A stretch of 53,203 nt of DNA from NCBI GenBank assembly GCA_002212725.1, contig MTCR01000138.1, positions 1 to 53,203 on the forward strand, given 5' to 3'. Below, one piece after another: positions 33,894-43,831 of the stretch. The notes under the pieces were generated by a model that worked only from the letters and a program-made list of their open reading frames with translations, was not told the origin of the DNA and did no database searches. The stretch is from Sphingobacteriales bacterium TSM_CSM. Its GTDB lineage: Bacteria > Bacteroidota > Bacteroidia > Chitinophagales > UBA2359. Position numbers and translations under genes: made by a program. How positions within the stretch are numbered: position 1 is the stretch's first letter; each line of letters opens with the position of its first letter.

Positions 33894-34697
33894 TTAGTTC
33901 ATTTTAAAGAGTTGAAGGGCGTTTTGGGTGGTGCTGTTTGCTACTTCTTCCATGCTTAGTTTTTTTATTTCTGCAATGCGTTGGGCTACAGTTACCACAT
34001 AAGCGCTTTCGTTGCGTTTTTGGGCGGGGTTTTTGGCAGAGCGCCAGGGTTCGGGTGCAAGGTAGGGAGCATCGGTTTCCAGCACAATATATTGCAAATC
34101 AGTTGCGGCAATCACTTCGGGCAGTTCACTTTTTTTATAGGTAAGCGTTCCGCCTATACCTATGTAAAAATTACCCAGTCCGGCTACTTTTTCGGCATCG
34201 GCTACAGTGCCGCCAAAGCAATGAAACACCCCGCTTAACCCACCGCCTGCGGCATGATTGCGCACTACTTCAAACGTTTCGTCAAAAGAATTGCGGCAGT
34301 GCAGCACTATGGGCAGTTGCAGTTGTTTGGCCCAGGCTATTTGTTGCTCCAGCGCCTCAAACTGTTGTTTGCGGTAGGTTACATCCCAGTAAAAATCAAG
34401 TCCTATTTCGCCTACTGCATAAAAACGCCGCCCCGAGTGTTTTAGTTCCTGTTCTGCTATGGCAAGTTCTTGCTCAAAACCGGCTTTTATACTGCACGGG
34501 TGTACGCCCATCATAGGAAAACAGTGGTTGGGGTAGGTGTCGGCAGTTTGGTATAGGGCGGCAATGGTTTCGCTGTCAACGTTGGGTAAAAACAACCGGG
34601 TTACGCCGTTTTCAACCGCCCGTTGTATCATGGCGCTGCGGTCGTGGTCAAAGTGGTGAAAATACAAGTGGGCGTGGGTATCGGTTAAAACGGGCAT
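33894..34697 (-). CDS. TatD family metal-dependent deoxyribonuclease
   Basis: A 267-residue TIM-barrel hydrolase; family members are exonucleases or quality-control DNases in the cytoplasm. Metal-binding motifs are DTHAHLYF (about residue 6), GEIGLDFYWDV (about 97), VLHCRNSFDE (about 131), VFHCFGG (about 156) and ETDAPYLAPE (about 208). Length is normal. A minus-strand TAATTTTG element at 34724-34717 is a possible -7 box 20 bases before the ATG. Confidence 0.92.
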   Translation of the reverse strand: MPVLTDTHAHLYFHHFDHDRSAMIQRAVENGVTRLFLPNVDSETIAALYQTADTYPNHCFPMMGVHPCSIKAGFEQELAIAEQELKHSGRRFYAVGEIGLDFYWDVTYRKQQFEALEQQIAWAKQLQLPIVLHCRNSFDETFEVVRNHAAGGGLSGVFHCFGGTVADAEKVAGLGNFYIGIGGTLTYKKSELPEVIAATDLQYIVLETDAPYLAPEPWRSAKNPAQKRNESAYVVTVAQRIAEIKKLSMEEVANSTTQNALQLFKMN

Positions 34698-34965
34698 GTC
34701 TTACAAAAATTGACTGCAAAATTACTTTTTAATGTAAATGCAGCATGAGAAAGTGCAAAAATAATGTGTTAAGGGCAAAAAAAGCCATCTCATACCCAAT
34801 AAAACGCTATATTGTACCCGAAATGTACACGTGCACAATTATAACGGGCTTACAACTGCCCTTAACAATAAGGGTATCATACAGTTACAGGTAAAATGCC
34901 TGTTTCGGGTTGCGGCTCATTTGCTGTGCCAATTTGCTACACCATAAACAACCGGTAAAACCATC

Positions 34966-35790
34966 ATGGAACTTTTATTACTTGCCCTGGCGCCTGCCGC
35001 AGCAGTTATCTGGTATATTTACGGCAGAGACAAATATGAAAAAGAACCCCTGCGGCTGCTTATACTCAGTTTTTTTCTGGGGGTGTTAAGCATATTTCCG
35101 GCCATTATCGGCAGTATGTTGGGCGAACAATTCGGGTTCAGCATATCCGATAATGTTTTTATCACCTTTACCCATGCCTTTATTGCCGTAGCCTTGTCCG
35201 AAGAGTTTGCCAAGTTTTTGTTCCTGCGCTATGTTATGTTTAAGCGCAAAGAATTTAACGAACCTTTCGACGGCATTATTTACGCCGTTATGATTGGCAT
35301 GGGCTTTGCCGCCTTCGAAAACATTTTGTATGTGTCACAAGGCGGCTATCATACCGCCGTTTTGCGTGCCTTTACCGCCGTGCCGGCCCACGCCGCCTTT
35401 GGGGTAATTATGGGCTATTTTGTGGGTTTGGCAAAATTTAACCCGCAAAACAGGCAGCGTTTGTTGCTTACCGGGCTGTTTTGGGCTGTAGTGGCACATG
35501 GCGCCTACGATTTTTTCCTTATGCAGCAAAACCTTGAATTGCTGGGGTTAATGGCTTTTGTGGTACTCATTGCAGCCATTAAAATATCCCGAAATGTTAT
35601 TGCCATACACCAAACTGCCTCGCCTTTTAACCCCCAAAATAATACCCTGGCAGAAAAAGAAACCCCGCCAAACACCCAAATAATACCGCCAGCTACTTTA
35701 TACCAGGAGCAAAACCCGGATACAGATATTGTTGCGCCAAACCCCGACCCCATGCAGCCGCCAACCGACAGCAACAACTGGGGGGCATAA
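34966..35790 (+). CDS. PrsW-like intramembrane protease
   Basis: A 274-residue membrane protein with about seven hydrophobic segments in residues 1-205 and a Pro/Asn-rich soluble tail. Family motifs are YGRDKYEKEPLRLL near the N-terminus, LSEEFAKFLFLRY with the paired Glu (about 76), GFAAFENILYV (about 109), VPAHAAFGVIMGYFVG (about 132) and HGAYDFFL (about 180). PrsW-type enzymes cleave membrane proteins such as anti-sigma factors; no anti-sigma or sigma gene is adjacent, so the substrate is unknown. Confidence 0.88.
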   Translation: MELLLLALAPAAAVIWYIYGRDKYEKEPLRLLILSFFLGVLSIFPAIIGSMLGEQFGFSISDNVFITFTHAFIAVALSEEFAKFLFLRYVMFKRKEFNEPFDGIIYAVMIGMGFAAFENILYVSQGGYHTAVLRAFTAVPAHAAFGVIMGYFVGLAKFNPQNRQRLLLTGLFWAVVAHGAYDFFLMQQNLELLGLMAFVVLIAAIKISRNVIAIHQTASPFNPQNNTLAEKETPPNTQIIPPATLYQEQNPDTDIVAPNPDPMQPPTDSNNWGA

Positions 35791-35812
35791 CCGTTTTTTT
35801 TCACTAATCGCC

Positions 35813-35832
35813 GGTTTGGGTAAACCCTTTTT
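35813..35832 (+). terminator. Weak terminator after the PrsW-like gene
   Basis: GGTTT and AAACC pair over a GGGT loop, followed by C and TTTTT. The stem is short, so this is only a candidate. Confidence 0.35.
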
Positions 35833-36034
35833 ATGCGTTTTACGTCTTAAAAGGCAGTTGGTTTGTCGCTTAAATCCTGCTAAATACATGTTAAGCCAAC
35901 ACAATTTTGTATCTTGGCGCCTTATTTGCAATTTTCGCACCTCGTTTCAAGTTCTAAAACCAAACTTGTAAGCACTTTTTAAAATCTGAATACTAAACTG
36001 TTATTATAAGCATTCATCTTTACCAGCCTTTCCT

Positions 36035-39000
36035 ATGACTATATCCAAACTATTTTCGCACCTTATTATTATATGTTTATTCCTGCTTGCAGGCAATTCC
36101 CTGAACCTGTTTGCCCAACAACCCGATGCACAGGAAGACCCGCCCCCAAGTTGCTTTGTTGACCTGGGCGATATTGTGTTTCCGGTAACTACCCTGTGTG
36201 CCAACGAACCGTTGCCCATTCCTTGTGTTGATTTCAACACTACCGAAGGTCCTGCCGGACTTATGTGGGCAGTGTATAGTTGCCAGCCCGGCAGCGCCGA
36301 CCCATTTTCCGACCCTTGCTCTGCCACCTACAACGTGCTGCTATCTAACCAAAACGGCGACCCCATTTTCAGTTGCGGGCAAGATGCTTTCTTTGAAAAT
36401 GCCAATATATTAAACGGAATCATCTCCTCTGTAACAGTGGTTTTGGTACCTATTATTAACGTTGATACCACCGATAACCTGCCCGGCGTATGTACCGGCA
36501 TTGTACCCGGTTTTATTTACCCCACCATAACCTTTATTGACCCCGATTTAAACCCCGAAATTTGCGACAGCGAATGCGGCGGACTTACCGAAGAAAACGA
36601 TAATTGCTCCGGCGCCGTTGAGCTTGTACTTGCCCCCGATGTTTACGGCAATTTCTCCAACGTGTGCAGCACCTCCATTGACGACCCCAATGTTGCCCCC
36701 GATTGCTTTGCCGATGACGACCCCTATCAGGCTACTGTTTGGTTTACCTTTACCGGAAACGGCGGAACCTACACCATAAACACCCTTAATTGCAGCGGCT
36801 CGGCGCAACCCCAGCTTACCGACTCGCAAATGGCGCTTTTTGCCGGCTCCTGCACCGGAACCCTCTCTCTTGTTGCCTGCAACGACGACAGTAACGGACT
36901 GCTGGCATCGGTAGAGGAGTTTACCACCGTAGCCGGGCAAACCTACTACCTGCTGGTTGACGGCTACGAAAACCTTCGCGGCGAGTTTTGCATAGAAATA
37001 CTGGAAATTACCCCCCCGCCCGTTTGCGATGCCGATTTAGGAACCATAACTCCTGCCGAAGCATCAACTATTTGCCAGAGTGAAGGCATAACCTACAACG
37101 CCGCCGGCGCCGCCACTACCGGTTATACCAGCTATTTTGCGGTGGTAAACACTGCCACCGGCAACATAGTAACTTCTGTGGCAAGTACTACCTTTACCGC
37201 CGTGGGCACTGCTTTGGGTGCAGGCAGTTTTACCGTTCATGCCCTTAACATTGCCAACGAAGATTTAAGCGCAATTACTCCGTTTCCGGCAACCGCCGCA
37301 CAACTCATTGCCGCCCTTGCCAACCCCGATGTTTGCCATGATTTTGATGCCGCCGGCATTGCCTTAAATATTTTGCCAACCCCAAATGCCACCGCAACAA
37401 GCAACAGCCCGCTGTGCGAAGGCAATACCATTCAACTATTTGGAAGCACCGCCACACCCGGAACGCCAACCTTTAACTGGAGCGGCCCCGGCGGCTTTAC
37501 CTCTGCTGCCCAAAACCCCGAAATTGCCGCCGCCAACCCGGCCATGACCGGCACTTATATCTTAACTGTTTCCATAAACGGTTGTCAGTCGGCGCCGCAA
37601 ACGGTGGGAGTTGTGGTAAATACCATACCCGCTGCCACGGCCGGTAACAGCAGCCCGGTTTGCGAAGGTGAAACCGTAGCCCTGTTTGCCGAAACCGGCG
37701 CCACCGGAACCGTATCTTACAACTGGAACGGCCCCAACGGCTTTACTTCCACTGCCCAAAACCCCTCAATTACCACTGCAGAAGCTACCGATTCGGGCAC
37801 TTATACCGTAGTGGTTACTGCCAACGGCTGCGCCGGCAACCCCGCCGAAACTACCGTTACCGTAACTGCCGCCCCATCAGTACTCATTGTAAATAATAAC
37901 CCCACTGCTTGCCAGGGTACCTGTGCCTCCCTGAGCGCAACCGTTGACGGCGATGCCGCCTACACCTGGAGCGGCCCCAACGGCTTTACCTCCAATGAGG
38001 CAAACCTTGAATTTTGCGATATAACCCCCGAATTTTCGGGTACATACTGCGTTTCGGCGGTGGTAAACGGCTGCGAATCGGAATTGGCCTGTACCGATAT
38101 TACCGTTTTACTGCCCGATGACCCCGCCTGTGCCGAACTCTGCCTTGCCGATGCCGGTATAGTATTTGTTGACGACCCCGGTGTGTGCCCGGGAGATACC
38201 TTGTTTGCACAGGTTTTTGGCGCCACCGGCGGCGACTATACCACCCTGTTCCTGTTTACCGATGATTTGGGAAATATCTTGCAGGTACAACCCGATGGCG
38301 TTTTTGTTTGGCCAATATCGGGAAGCTATGAAATTTGTACCATCAACTTCTCGCCCGATGCTGCCGACAGCATCAATTCAATCCTCACATTGCCCGAACC
38401 AACCATGGAGCAGCTACAAATCATCATTCCCATCACCCCGCTTTGTGCCGAAATTTCGGCGCCGGTAGTTGTTACCGTGTTGGGGCAAACTTCCATAGGA
38501 TGCTTTAACTGCGAAGCAGACGGCGGAACGGTTACTTATCCTTCCGATACCAATGTTTGTGCAAACGGCATTACCGAACCGCTTGTTATTACCGCCAACA
38601 ACACCAATCCCGGCTACCTTACCTACCTGGTTATAACCGATGCAATTACTACCCAAATTTTAGCCTACACACCGGAAAGTGTAATTGATTGGGCAGCTTT
38701 GGGGCTTACCGGCGCCTCTTATACCGTACACGTCATTAATTTTGCCGTTGAGTTTCAGGCACAGATTGAAACAGCCCTTAACAGCGCGTTTTTCTGGAAT
38801 GATTTTCTGTTTGTTGTGGGCGATTCGGGTTATTGCTTTGAGGTTTCCGAAAGCGTCGTGATATTTGTGGTAACTCCTGCCGATGTTTCGCCTTGTTCCG
38901 AAACCTGCTTTGCCAACTTTGGCACCGTTACCCCGCCTACCGATACCGAACTTTGCCCGGGTGAATTGGCAACCCCGGCAACCATAACCGGCGCAGCAAC

Positions 39001-40660
39001 ATCGGGTTATGCCACCATGTTCCTGCTTACTGCCTTAGACGGAGGGTCGCTTACCATTGCCGGCACAGGTAATACATCGGAATTTGAATGCCCCGGCAGC
39101 GGAACTTACTTTGTTCATGCCCTTAACTATGCCAATATTGATGCCGTACTGGTGCAAAGCGCCATTGTAGTGGGCAGTAACGTGGCATCCTTGCTCTTTA
39201 ACCTCAACGCCACAGATGTTTGCTACGACCTTGACCTGAACGGCTACGCCCTCAACTGCCTCGAAGCCGCCGCCATTACCTGCCTTGACCCCATTGCGGT
39301 TATTAACCTTACCGAAACGCCAAACCCCAACGGGCTTACCTACACCGTTTCGTTTACCGTTATTGGCGGATCGGGCAACTACATCATTAACGGAAACCCA
39401 TCGGGCAGCAACTTTACCAGTCAGCCTATTGACTGCGGCCTGCCCTATACATTCGAAATTACCGACGATCTGGCATCGGGCGTGCTGATTGTGAGCGGCG
39501 TTTCGCCTTGTGTTTGCCCCACCAATCCGGGCAACATGCCCAACCTGCTATCGCCGGCGCCGGTATGTAACGGCGGCTCGGTTACCCTTACCTCCCTTAA
39601 CCCGGTACTTATACCCGGCGATGTGCTCATTTATGTGCTGCACGATGGTACGGAAAATACCCTGGGCAACATACTGTCCACCAATTCAGACGGCAACTTC
39701 GGCGCAGATGATGCAGCAGATATTCAAACCAATACCGTTTATTACATAGCGCCTGTTGCCGGACCTTCCGATGCCGGCGGCAACCTCATCTGGAACAGCG
39801 AGTGTACCAAAGTGGGAACCGGTGCGCCGGTTGTGTTTCTTAACCCCATTACTTACCAAACCGATGAAAATTGCGACTGGCTTACCGGCGATTATTCTGT
39901 AACCCTGTTTCCTGCCGGCGGTTTGCCGCAGTTCGACAGTTCACAACCCTATTTTATTAACGGCGATGCTGCCAACGTGGAGGTGTATTTCGGAAACTCC
40001 TTTACCACCGTTTTCCCCAACGGCAGCACTACTGTATATGCGTTTTATATTACCGACTCTGCCTGCGATGCCGAGGCCGTTGCCTCCGAATCTTTTGTCT
40101 GTATTAAAACACCCATACAACTCCTCAACTTTAAAGGCGAAGTGCAGCCACGCGGAAACCTGCTTACCTGGACTACCGCCACCGAAACCGATAACGACTT
40201 TTTTGCCCTGGAACGTTCCGAAAACGGCACTGCCTTTACCCGTATTGCTACTATTGATGGTGCCGGAAACAGCAACACCGCCAAAAATTACGAGTATTTA
40301 GACAAGGAAGCGCCTGCCGGAACTGCTTACTACCGCCTGGTGCAAACTGATTTTAACGGAACCACCAACACATCGGAGGTTATTGCACTGAGAAGACCCG
40401 ATGCCGGTTTTAGCTTCAATGCCATATACCCTGTGCCTGCCGATAAATTTGTAGAACTTAATTTTAACGCCGAAGCAGACACCCCTGTATCGGTGGAAGT
40501 GTATGACCTGGCGGGTAAACTCATTACTTCATTAAGCGTCTTTGCCCAGCGCGGCAGCAATGTTTACACCATTGATGTGGCCGATTACAGCGCGGGTATG
40601 TACTTTATTACGCTGAACAACGGTAAAGACGTTATCAGCAACCGTTTTGTGAAAAAATAA
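36035..40660 (+). CDS. Giant T9SS surface protein with repeated Cys-rich and Ig-like modules
   Basis: A 1541-residue secreted protein. Signal peptide 1-27 (ending LFA). At least five related modules begin with a D/G-x-G-x-I/V-x-x-P strand and a Cys (about residues 42, 331, 704, 827 and 958, for example ADLGTITPAEAST and ANFGTVTPPTDTE). Residues about 186-330 resemble a bacterial pre-peptidase-like domain (NDNCSGAVEL ... ATVWFTFTG). Three Ig-like repeats lie at about 452-690 with the shared W-x-G-P-x-G-F-T-S pattern. A SprB-like segment is near 1089 and an FN3-like module near 1366 (FKGEVQPRGNLLTWTT). The C-terminal 78 residues (YPVPADKF to FVKK) are a type A T9SS sorting domain. Likely an adhesin or surface-layer component; no catalytic motif seen. 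Confidence 0.88.
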   Translation: MTISKLFSHLIIICLFLLAGNSLNLFAQQPDAQEDPPPSCFVDLGDIVFPVTTLCANEPLPIPCVDFNTTEGPAGLMWAVYSCQPGSADPFSDPCSATYNVLLSNQNGDPIFSCGQDAFFENANILNGIISSVTVVLVPIINVDTTDNLPGVCTGIVPGFIYPTITFIDPDLNPEICDSECGGLTEENDNCSGAVELVLAPDVYGNFSNVCSTSIDDPNVAPDCFADDDPYQATVWFTFTGNGGTYTINTLNCSGSAQPQLTDSQMALFAGSCTGTLSLVACNDDSNGLLASVEEFTTVAGQTYYLLVDGYENLRGEFCIEILEITPPPVCDADLGTITPAEASTICQSEGITYNAAGAATTGYTSYFAVVNTATGNIVTSVASTTFTAVGTALGAGSFTVHALNIANEDLSAITPFPATAAQLIAALANPDVCHDFDAAGIALNILPTPNATATSNSPLCEGNTIQLFGSTATPGTPTFNWSGPGGFTSAAQNPEIAAANPAMTGTYILTVSINGCQSAPQTVGVVVNTIPAATAGNSSPVCEGETVALFAETGATGTVSYNWNGPNGFTSTAQNPSITTAEATDSGTYTVVVTANGCAGNPAETTVTVTAAPSVLIVNNNPTACQGTCASLSATVDGDAAYTWSGPNGFTSNEANLEFCDITPEFSGTYCVSAVVNGCESELACTDITVLLPDDPACAELCLADAGIVFVDDPGVCPGDTLFAQVFGATGGDYTTLFLFTDDLGNILQVQPDGVFVWPISGSYEICTINFSPDAADSINSILTLPEPTMEQLQIIIPITPLCAEISAPVVVTVLGQTSIGCFNCEADGGTVTYPSDTNVCANGITEPLVITANNTNPGYLTYLVITDAITTQILAYTPESVIDWAALGLTGASYTVHVINFAVEFQAQIETALNSAFFWNDFLFVVGDSGYCFEVSESVVIFVVTPADVSPCSETCFANFGTVTPPTDTELCPGELATPATITGAATSGYATMFLLTALDGGSLTIAGTGNTSEFECPGSGTYFVHALNYANIDAVLVQSAIVVGSNVASLLFNLNATDVCYDLDLNGYALNCLEAAAITCLDPIAVINLTETPNPNGLTYTVSFTVIGGSGNYIINGNPSGSNFTSQPIDCGLPYTFEITDDLASGVLIVSGVSPCVCPTNPGNMPNLLSPAPVCNGGSVTLTSLNPVLIPGDVLIYVLHDGTENTLGNILSTNSDGNFGADDAADIQTNTVYYIAPVAGPSDAGGNLIWNSECTKVGTGAPVVFLNPITYQTDENCDWLTGDYSVTLFPAGGLPQFDSSQPYFINGDAANVEVYFGNSFTTVFPNGSTTVYAFYITDSACDAEAVASESFVCIKTPIQLLNFKGEVQPRGNLLTWTTATETDNDFFALERSENGTAFTRIATIDGAGNSNTAKNYEYLDKEAPAGTAYYRLVQTDFNGTTNTSEVIALRRPDAGFSFNAIYPVPADKFVELNFNAEADTPVSVEVYDLAGKLITSLSVFAQRGSNVYTIDVADYSAGMYFITLNNGKDVISNRFVKK

Positions 40661-40698
40661 CCCGCGCACAGCCGGGGAAATAGCAAATTTGCTTTTTT

Positions 40699-40731
40699 AA
40701 GCCGCATTGGTAAATACCGGTGCGGCTTTAT
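40699..40731. terminator. Hairpin between the convergent surface-protein and glycerate kinase genes
   Basis: AAGCCGCA (40699-40706) pairs with 40721-40728, and the stem can extend inward through two G-T pairs to 12 bp with an 8-base loop. T residues flank it on the left and TTTA on the right, so it could act for both strands. Confidence 0.55.
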
Positions 40732-40805
40732 AAATGCCCGAAGCCAGGTGTTTCAGAGGAGAAATGGTTGGCAGGCAAATGGCTCTTGTGCCGCGCCCAT
40801 ATACC

Positions 40806-41960
40806 TTAGCGGTTGCCGTTATTGGGCACACACAAGAACAAACGCACCACCTGTTCTGCCAGAATTTCGAGGTTTTGGGCGGTATTGTCTATGGCCTGTT
40901 CAAGGGTACAGGGCATTTGCTGTATTGAAAAAGCAGCCGTAAGCCCTGTTTCCTGTATTTGTTTGGGTGTGGCCTGCAAACTGCCGCAAAACCCCACGGC
41001 AGGTATGCCATATTTACAGGCTTTTTGAGCCGCGCCTTTTACCACTTTTCCGTACAGGGTTTGGCTGTCAATGCTGCCTTCGGCGGTAATGAGCAGATGC
41101 GCTTGTTTCAGATGCTCTTCAAAGCGGGTATATTGCATAACCAGGTCAATGCCGCGCTGCATTTTTGCACCCAAAAACACCAATGCACCGGCACCTGTGC
41201 CACCGGCTGCCCCTGCGCCGGGTATTTGGGCAATATTGGTGCCAAATTGCTGTTGCACCACCTTGGCAAACTGCTGCAGTCCGGCATCGAGCAAGTCAAT
41301 TTCGGCACTATTTGCCCCTTTTTGGCGGGCGTAGGTATAAGCTGCCCCTGCAGGCCCGTAAAGCGGGTTGCTTACATCGCAGGCAAGGGTAATTTGCAGT
41401 TGTTGGGGGTTAAAGCGCAAGCGGCCGGCATCAATACGGGAAATATGCAGCAGATTTTTTCCGGTAGGAAGCAGTTCATTGCCTTGCGCATCTAAAAAGC
41501 GGTAACCCAGTGCGGCAGCAATACCGGTTCCTGCATCATTGGTTGCGCTGCTGCCAATACCCAAAATAAGGTTTTGCGCCCCGTTTTCTATGGCGTGCAG
41601 AATGAGTTGCCCTGTGCCAAAAGTGCTGGTATGTAAAGGGTTTCTTTCAGATGCCTGCAACAATTGCAACCCCGATGCCTGTGCCAACTCAATAACGGCG
41701 GTTTTAGAATTGCCGGCAAACCCGTATCTGGCAACAACAGGTTTAAACAAAGGGTTACAAACCGTTGTTTCTATAAAACTGCCGTGCAGGCATGGGGTTA
41801 AAATATCGGTTATGCCTTCGCCGCCGTCAGACAAGGGCAGTAAAACGGGGTTTACCAATGCCGAAGCCCGCTTAACGCCCCGTGCAATGGCATTGGCTGC
41901 CTTCTGCGCCGAAAGGGCGTTTTTAAAACTGTCGGGTGCTATAAGAATATTGAAAGACAT
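40806..41960 (-). CDS. Glycerate kinase
   Basis: A 384-residue kinase of glycerate kinase family 1 (GlxK/GarK type), phosphorylating D-glycerate in the glyoxylate/glycerate pathway. Clear motifs are LIAPDSFKNALSA (about residue 6), LPLSDGGEGITDIL (about 41), GIGSSATNDAGTGIAAALGY (about 135), PGAGAAGGTGAGAL (about 244) and TAEGSIDSQTLYGK (about 294). Length is normal. It stands alone between a convergent surface-protein gene and a 459-base gap. Confidence 0.92.
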   Translation of the reverse strand: MSFNILIAPDSFKNALSAQKAANAIARGVKRASALVNPVLLPLSDGGEGITDILTPCLHGSFIETTVCNPLFKPVVARYGFAGNSKTAVIELAQASGLQLLQASERNPLHTSTFGTGQLILHAIENGAQNLILGIGSSATNDAGTGIAAALGYRFLDAQGNELLPTGKNLLHISRIDAGRLRFNPQQLQITLACDVSNPLYGPAGAAYTYARQKGANSAEIDLLDAGLQQFAKVVQQQFGTNIAQIPGAGAAGGTGAGALVFLGAKMQRGIDLVMQYTRFEEHLKQAHLLITAEGSIDSQTLYGKVVKGAAQKACKYGIPAVGFCGSLQATPKQIQETGLTAAFSIQQMPCTLEQAIDNTAQNLEILAEQVVRLFLCVPNNGNR

Positions 41961-42419
41961 GCTGATAAATGCTGTTTTAGTTTAACCATAAGCAAACAAA
42001 CAGCCGGTATGTCTGAGGGCGGAATGGTTTGCGAGAAGAAAAGCAGAAAATTTGTACTTATTCAGGTTGTACCTTTGTTGGTGCTGTTTTTAACTGAATT
42101 CCTTTCATTTTGCCGCAAAGAACGCAAAGTTTTGCGCAAAGTTCTGCAAAGTTTTTTTGTTCTTTATGGTCAATGCTTCCAATCAGCAAGGAACAAGAGA
42201 AATTGCGAAGATTTACAGATAGCACCTAAATAGTTACCTTTTCTTTTTAAACCTGTCACAAAGGCGCAAGGCTCAAAGTTACACAAAGAATAAAAACATA
42301 GTGTGCCTTTGTGGCAGGGTGTCTTGGTGGCAATAACCAACAAGCATAATATCACACGGAAAAAAATGGTACTTTTTACAAAATTTGCCGGATAGCCATA
42401 ACTTTTCCGCGGCAGAATT
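41961..42419. other. 459-base intergenic region with clustered GCAAAG/CACAAAG motifs
   Basis: No gene is supported. GCAAAG occurs four times at 42115, 42124, 42136 and 42146 (spacings 9, 12 and 10 bases). A second cluster has CACAAAG at 42257 and 42282, and the complement GCCTTTGTG at 42305-42313 makes a perfect 9-base inverted repeat with 42257-42265. Frames crossing it give low-complexity peptides. I read it as degenerate short-period repeat DNA, possibly with a regulatory role. Confidence 0.55.
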
Positions 42420-43721
42420 TTACCCCTCATTTTTTGGCGGGCGTGGCGGCTTGCCCTCTCCCGAACCATGATTGCTGCCTTTTTTGCCGCCCTGCTGGGG
42501 CTTTCTTTTACCCCCTCCTTGTTTATTGCCTCCAAACCGGCTGCCGCCTGCGGCAACCCTGGCATTGGGGTTATACTCAAAACTGCTGCCCAACTGCGGC
42601 GGCAGAGGCAGTTTTTGCACTTCTTTCTCTATAAGTTGTTCAATGTTGTTAAACCGGCGCTGGTCTTTTTCATTAATAAAGGTAATGGCCACGCCGGTTC
42701 CGTTTTCGCCGCGGGCGGTTCGGCCTATGCGGTGTACATAGTCTTCGGCATTTTGCGGCACATCGTAGTTAATTACCAAATCTATATCCTCAATATCAAT
42801 GCCGCGCGACAAGACATCGGTAGCTACCAACACCTGCAGGCTTCGGTTTTTGAAATTCCGGAGCACCGCCTCCCGTTCTTCCTGCGCCAGGTCCGATTGA
42901 ATATCGGCTGCCTTTAACCCCATTTTGCGCAGGGCGGCCGCCACCGCTTTTACTTCGGTTTTTTTGCCGGCAAACACCAGCACGCTTTTTAGGGGTTTAT
43001 CTTTCAGCAAAGATTGTATAAGGGGCAGTTTCTGCCGGTCGTAGGTGAGGTATGCGGCCTGTAAAATACCCTCGGCAGGTTTTGAAATGGCAATGTTTAT
43101 TTGTGCCGGTTTTTGCATAATGCGCTTGGTAAGTTCGCGTATTTTGGGCGGCATGGTGGCCGAAAACAGCAGCGTTTGCCTGTTTTTGGGTAAATGAGCT
43201 ATAATGCGCATAATATCATCGTAAAAACCCATGTCCAGCATTTTGTCGGCTTCGTCTAAAATGAGGTGTTGCAGTTGCTGCACTTTTACATAGCCCAGGT
43301 TAAGGTGCGAGAGCAGTTTACCCGGCGTGGCTACAATAATATCGGCTCCTTCGGTTAAGGCTCTTTTCTGGCGCACAAAATCTGAGCCATCGCCTCCGCC
43401 ATACACTGCATAAGAGCTGACGCCGGCAAAGTAGGCCAACCCCTCTACCTGTTGGTCAATTTGCAGGGCCAGTTCGCGGGTAGGAGCCACAATAAGGGTG
43501 TTTATAAATTTGTGGTTCAGGTCTCGGGTAAGCATGTGGTGCAGCACGGGCAGCAGGTAAGCGGCAGTTTTGCCGGTGCCGGTTTGGGCGCAGGCTATTA
43601 CATCGGAGCCGTCTAAAATAGGCGGTATGGCTTGTTGCTGTATGGGCGTGGGCGTGGTATAACCCATTGCGGCTATACCTTCGGCAAGATGCGGGTGTAA
43701 ATTAAATTGGTCGAAATTCAA
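42420..43721 (-). CDS. DEAD-box RNA helicase (RhlE-like)
   Basis: An ATP-dependent RNA helicase of 433 residues if translation starts at the TTG at 43721 (MNFDQFNLHPHLAEGIAAMGY), which restores the usual N-terminus with the aromatic residue upstream of the Q motif; the first in-frame ATG would remove it. Motifs in order are the Q motif GYTTPTPIQQQAI, AQTGTGKT, PTRELALQ, TPGKLL, DEAD, SAT, TDVLSRGIDI and HRIGRTARGENG. The tail from about residue 375 is Gly/Lys-rich, as in RhlE-type helicases acting on ribosome assembly or structured RNA. Confidence 0.9.
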   Translation of the reverse strand: MNFDQFNLHPHLAEGIAAMGYTTPTPIQQQAIPPILDGSDVIACAQTGTGKTAAYLLPVLHHMLTRDLNHKFINTLIVAPTRELALQIDQQVEGLAYFAGVSSYAVYGGGDGSDFVRQKRALTEGADIIVATPGKLLSHLNLGYVKVQQLQHLILDEADKMLDMGFYDDIMRIIAHLPKNRQTLLFSATMPPKIRELTKRIMQKPAQINIAISKPAEGILQAAYLTYDRQKLPLIQSLLKDKPLKSVLVFAGKKTEVKAVAAALRKMGLKAADIQSDLAQEEREAVLRNFKNRSLQVLVATDVLSRGIDIEDIDLVINYDVPQNAEDYVHRIGRTARGENGTGVAITFINEKDQRRFNNIEQLIEKEVQKLPLPPQLGSSFEYNPNARVAAGGSRFGGNKQGGGKRKPQQGGKKGSNHGSGEGKPPRPPKNEG

Positions 43722-43831
43722 CGGTAATTTGGTTAATGGTAGATAAAAATGCGGCAGCAATGCCTTTGGCGGTTAAAATTACGGCAATTTACCCGATGTT
43801 TTACCATTTCTGTCATTTGCATTGCAATTAG

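Noticed and set aside
42009..42233. Plus-strand frame of 74 codons in the long gap after glycerate kinase
   Set aside because: Low-complexity Lys/Phe-rich peptide running over the GCAAAG repeats, with no promoter or recognisable motif.
42115..42313. CRISPR-like repeat array
   Set aside because: The units are six to nine bases with irregular short spacing, lack spacers and have no cas genes.
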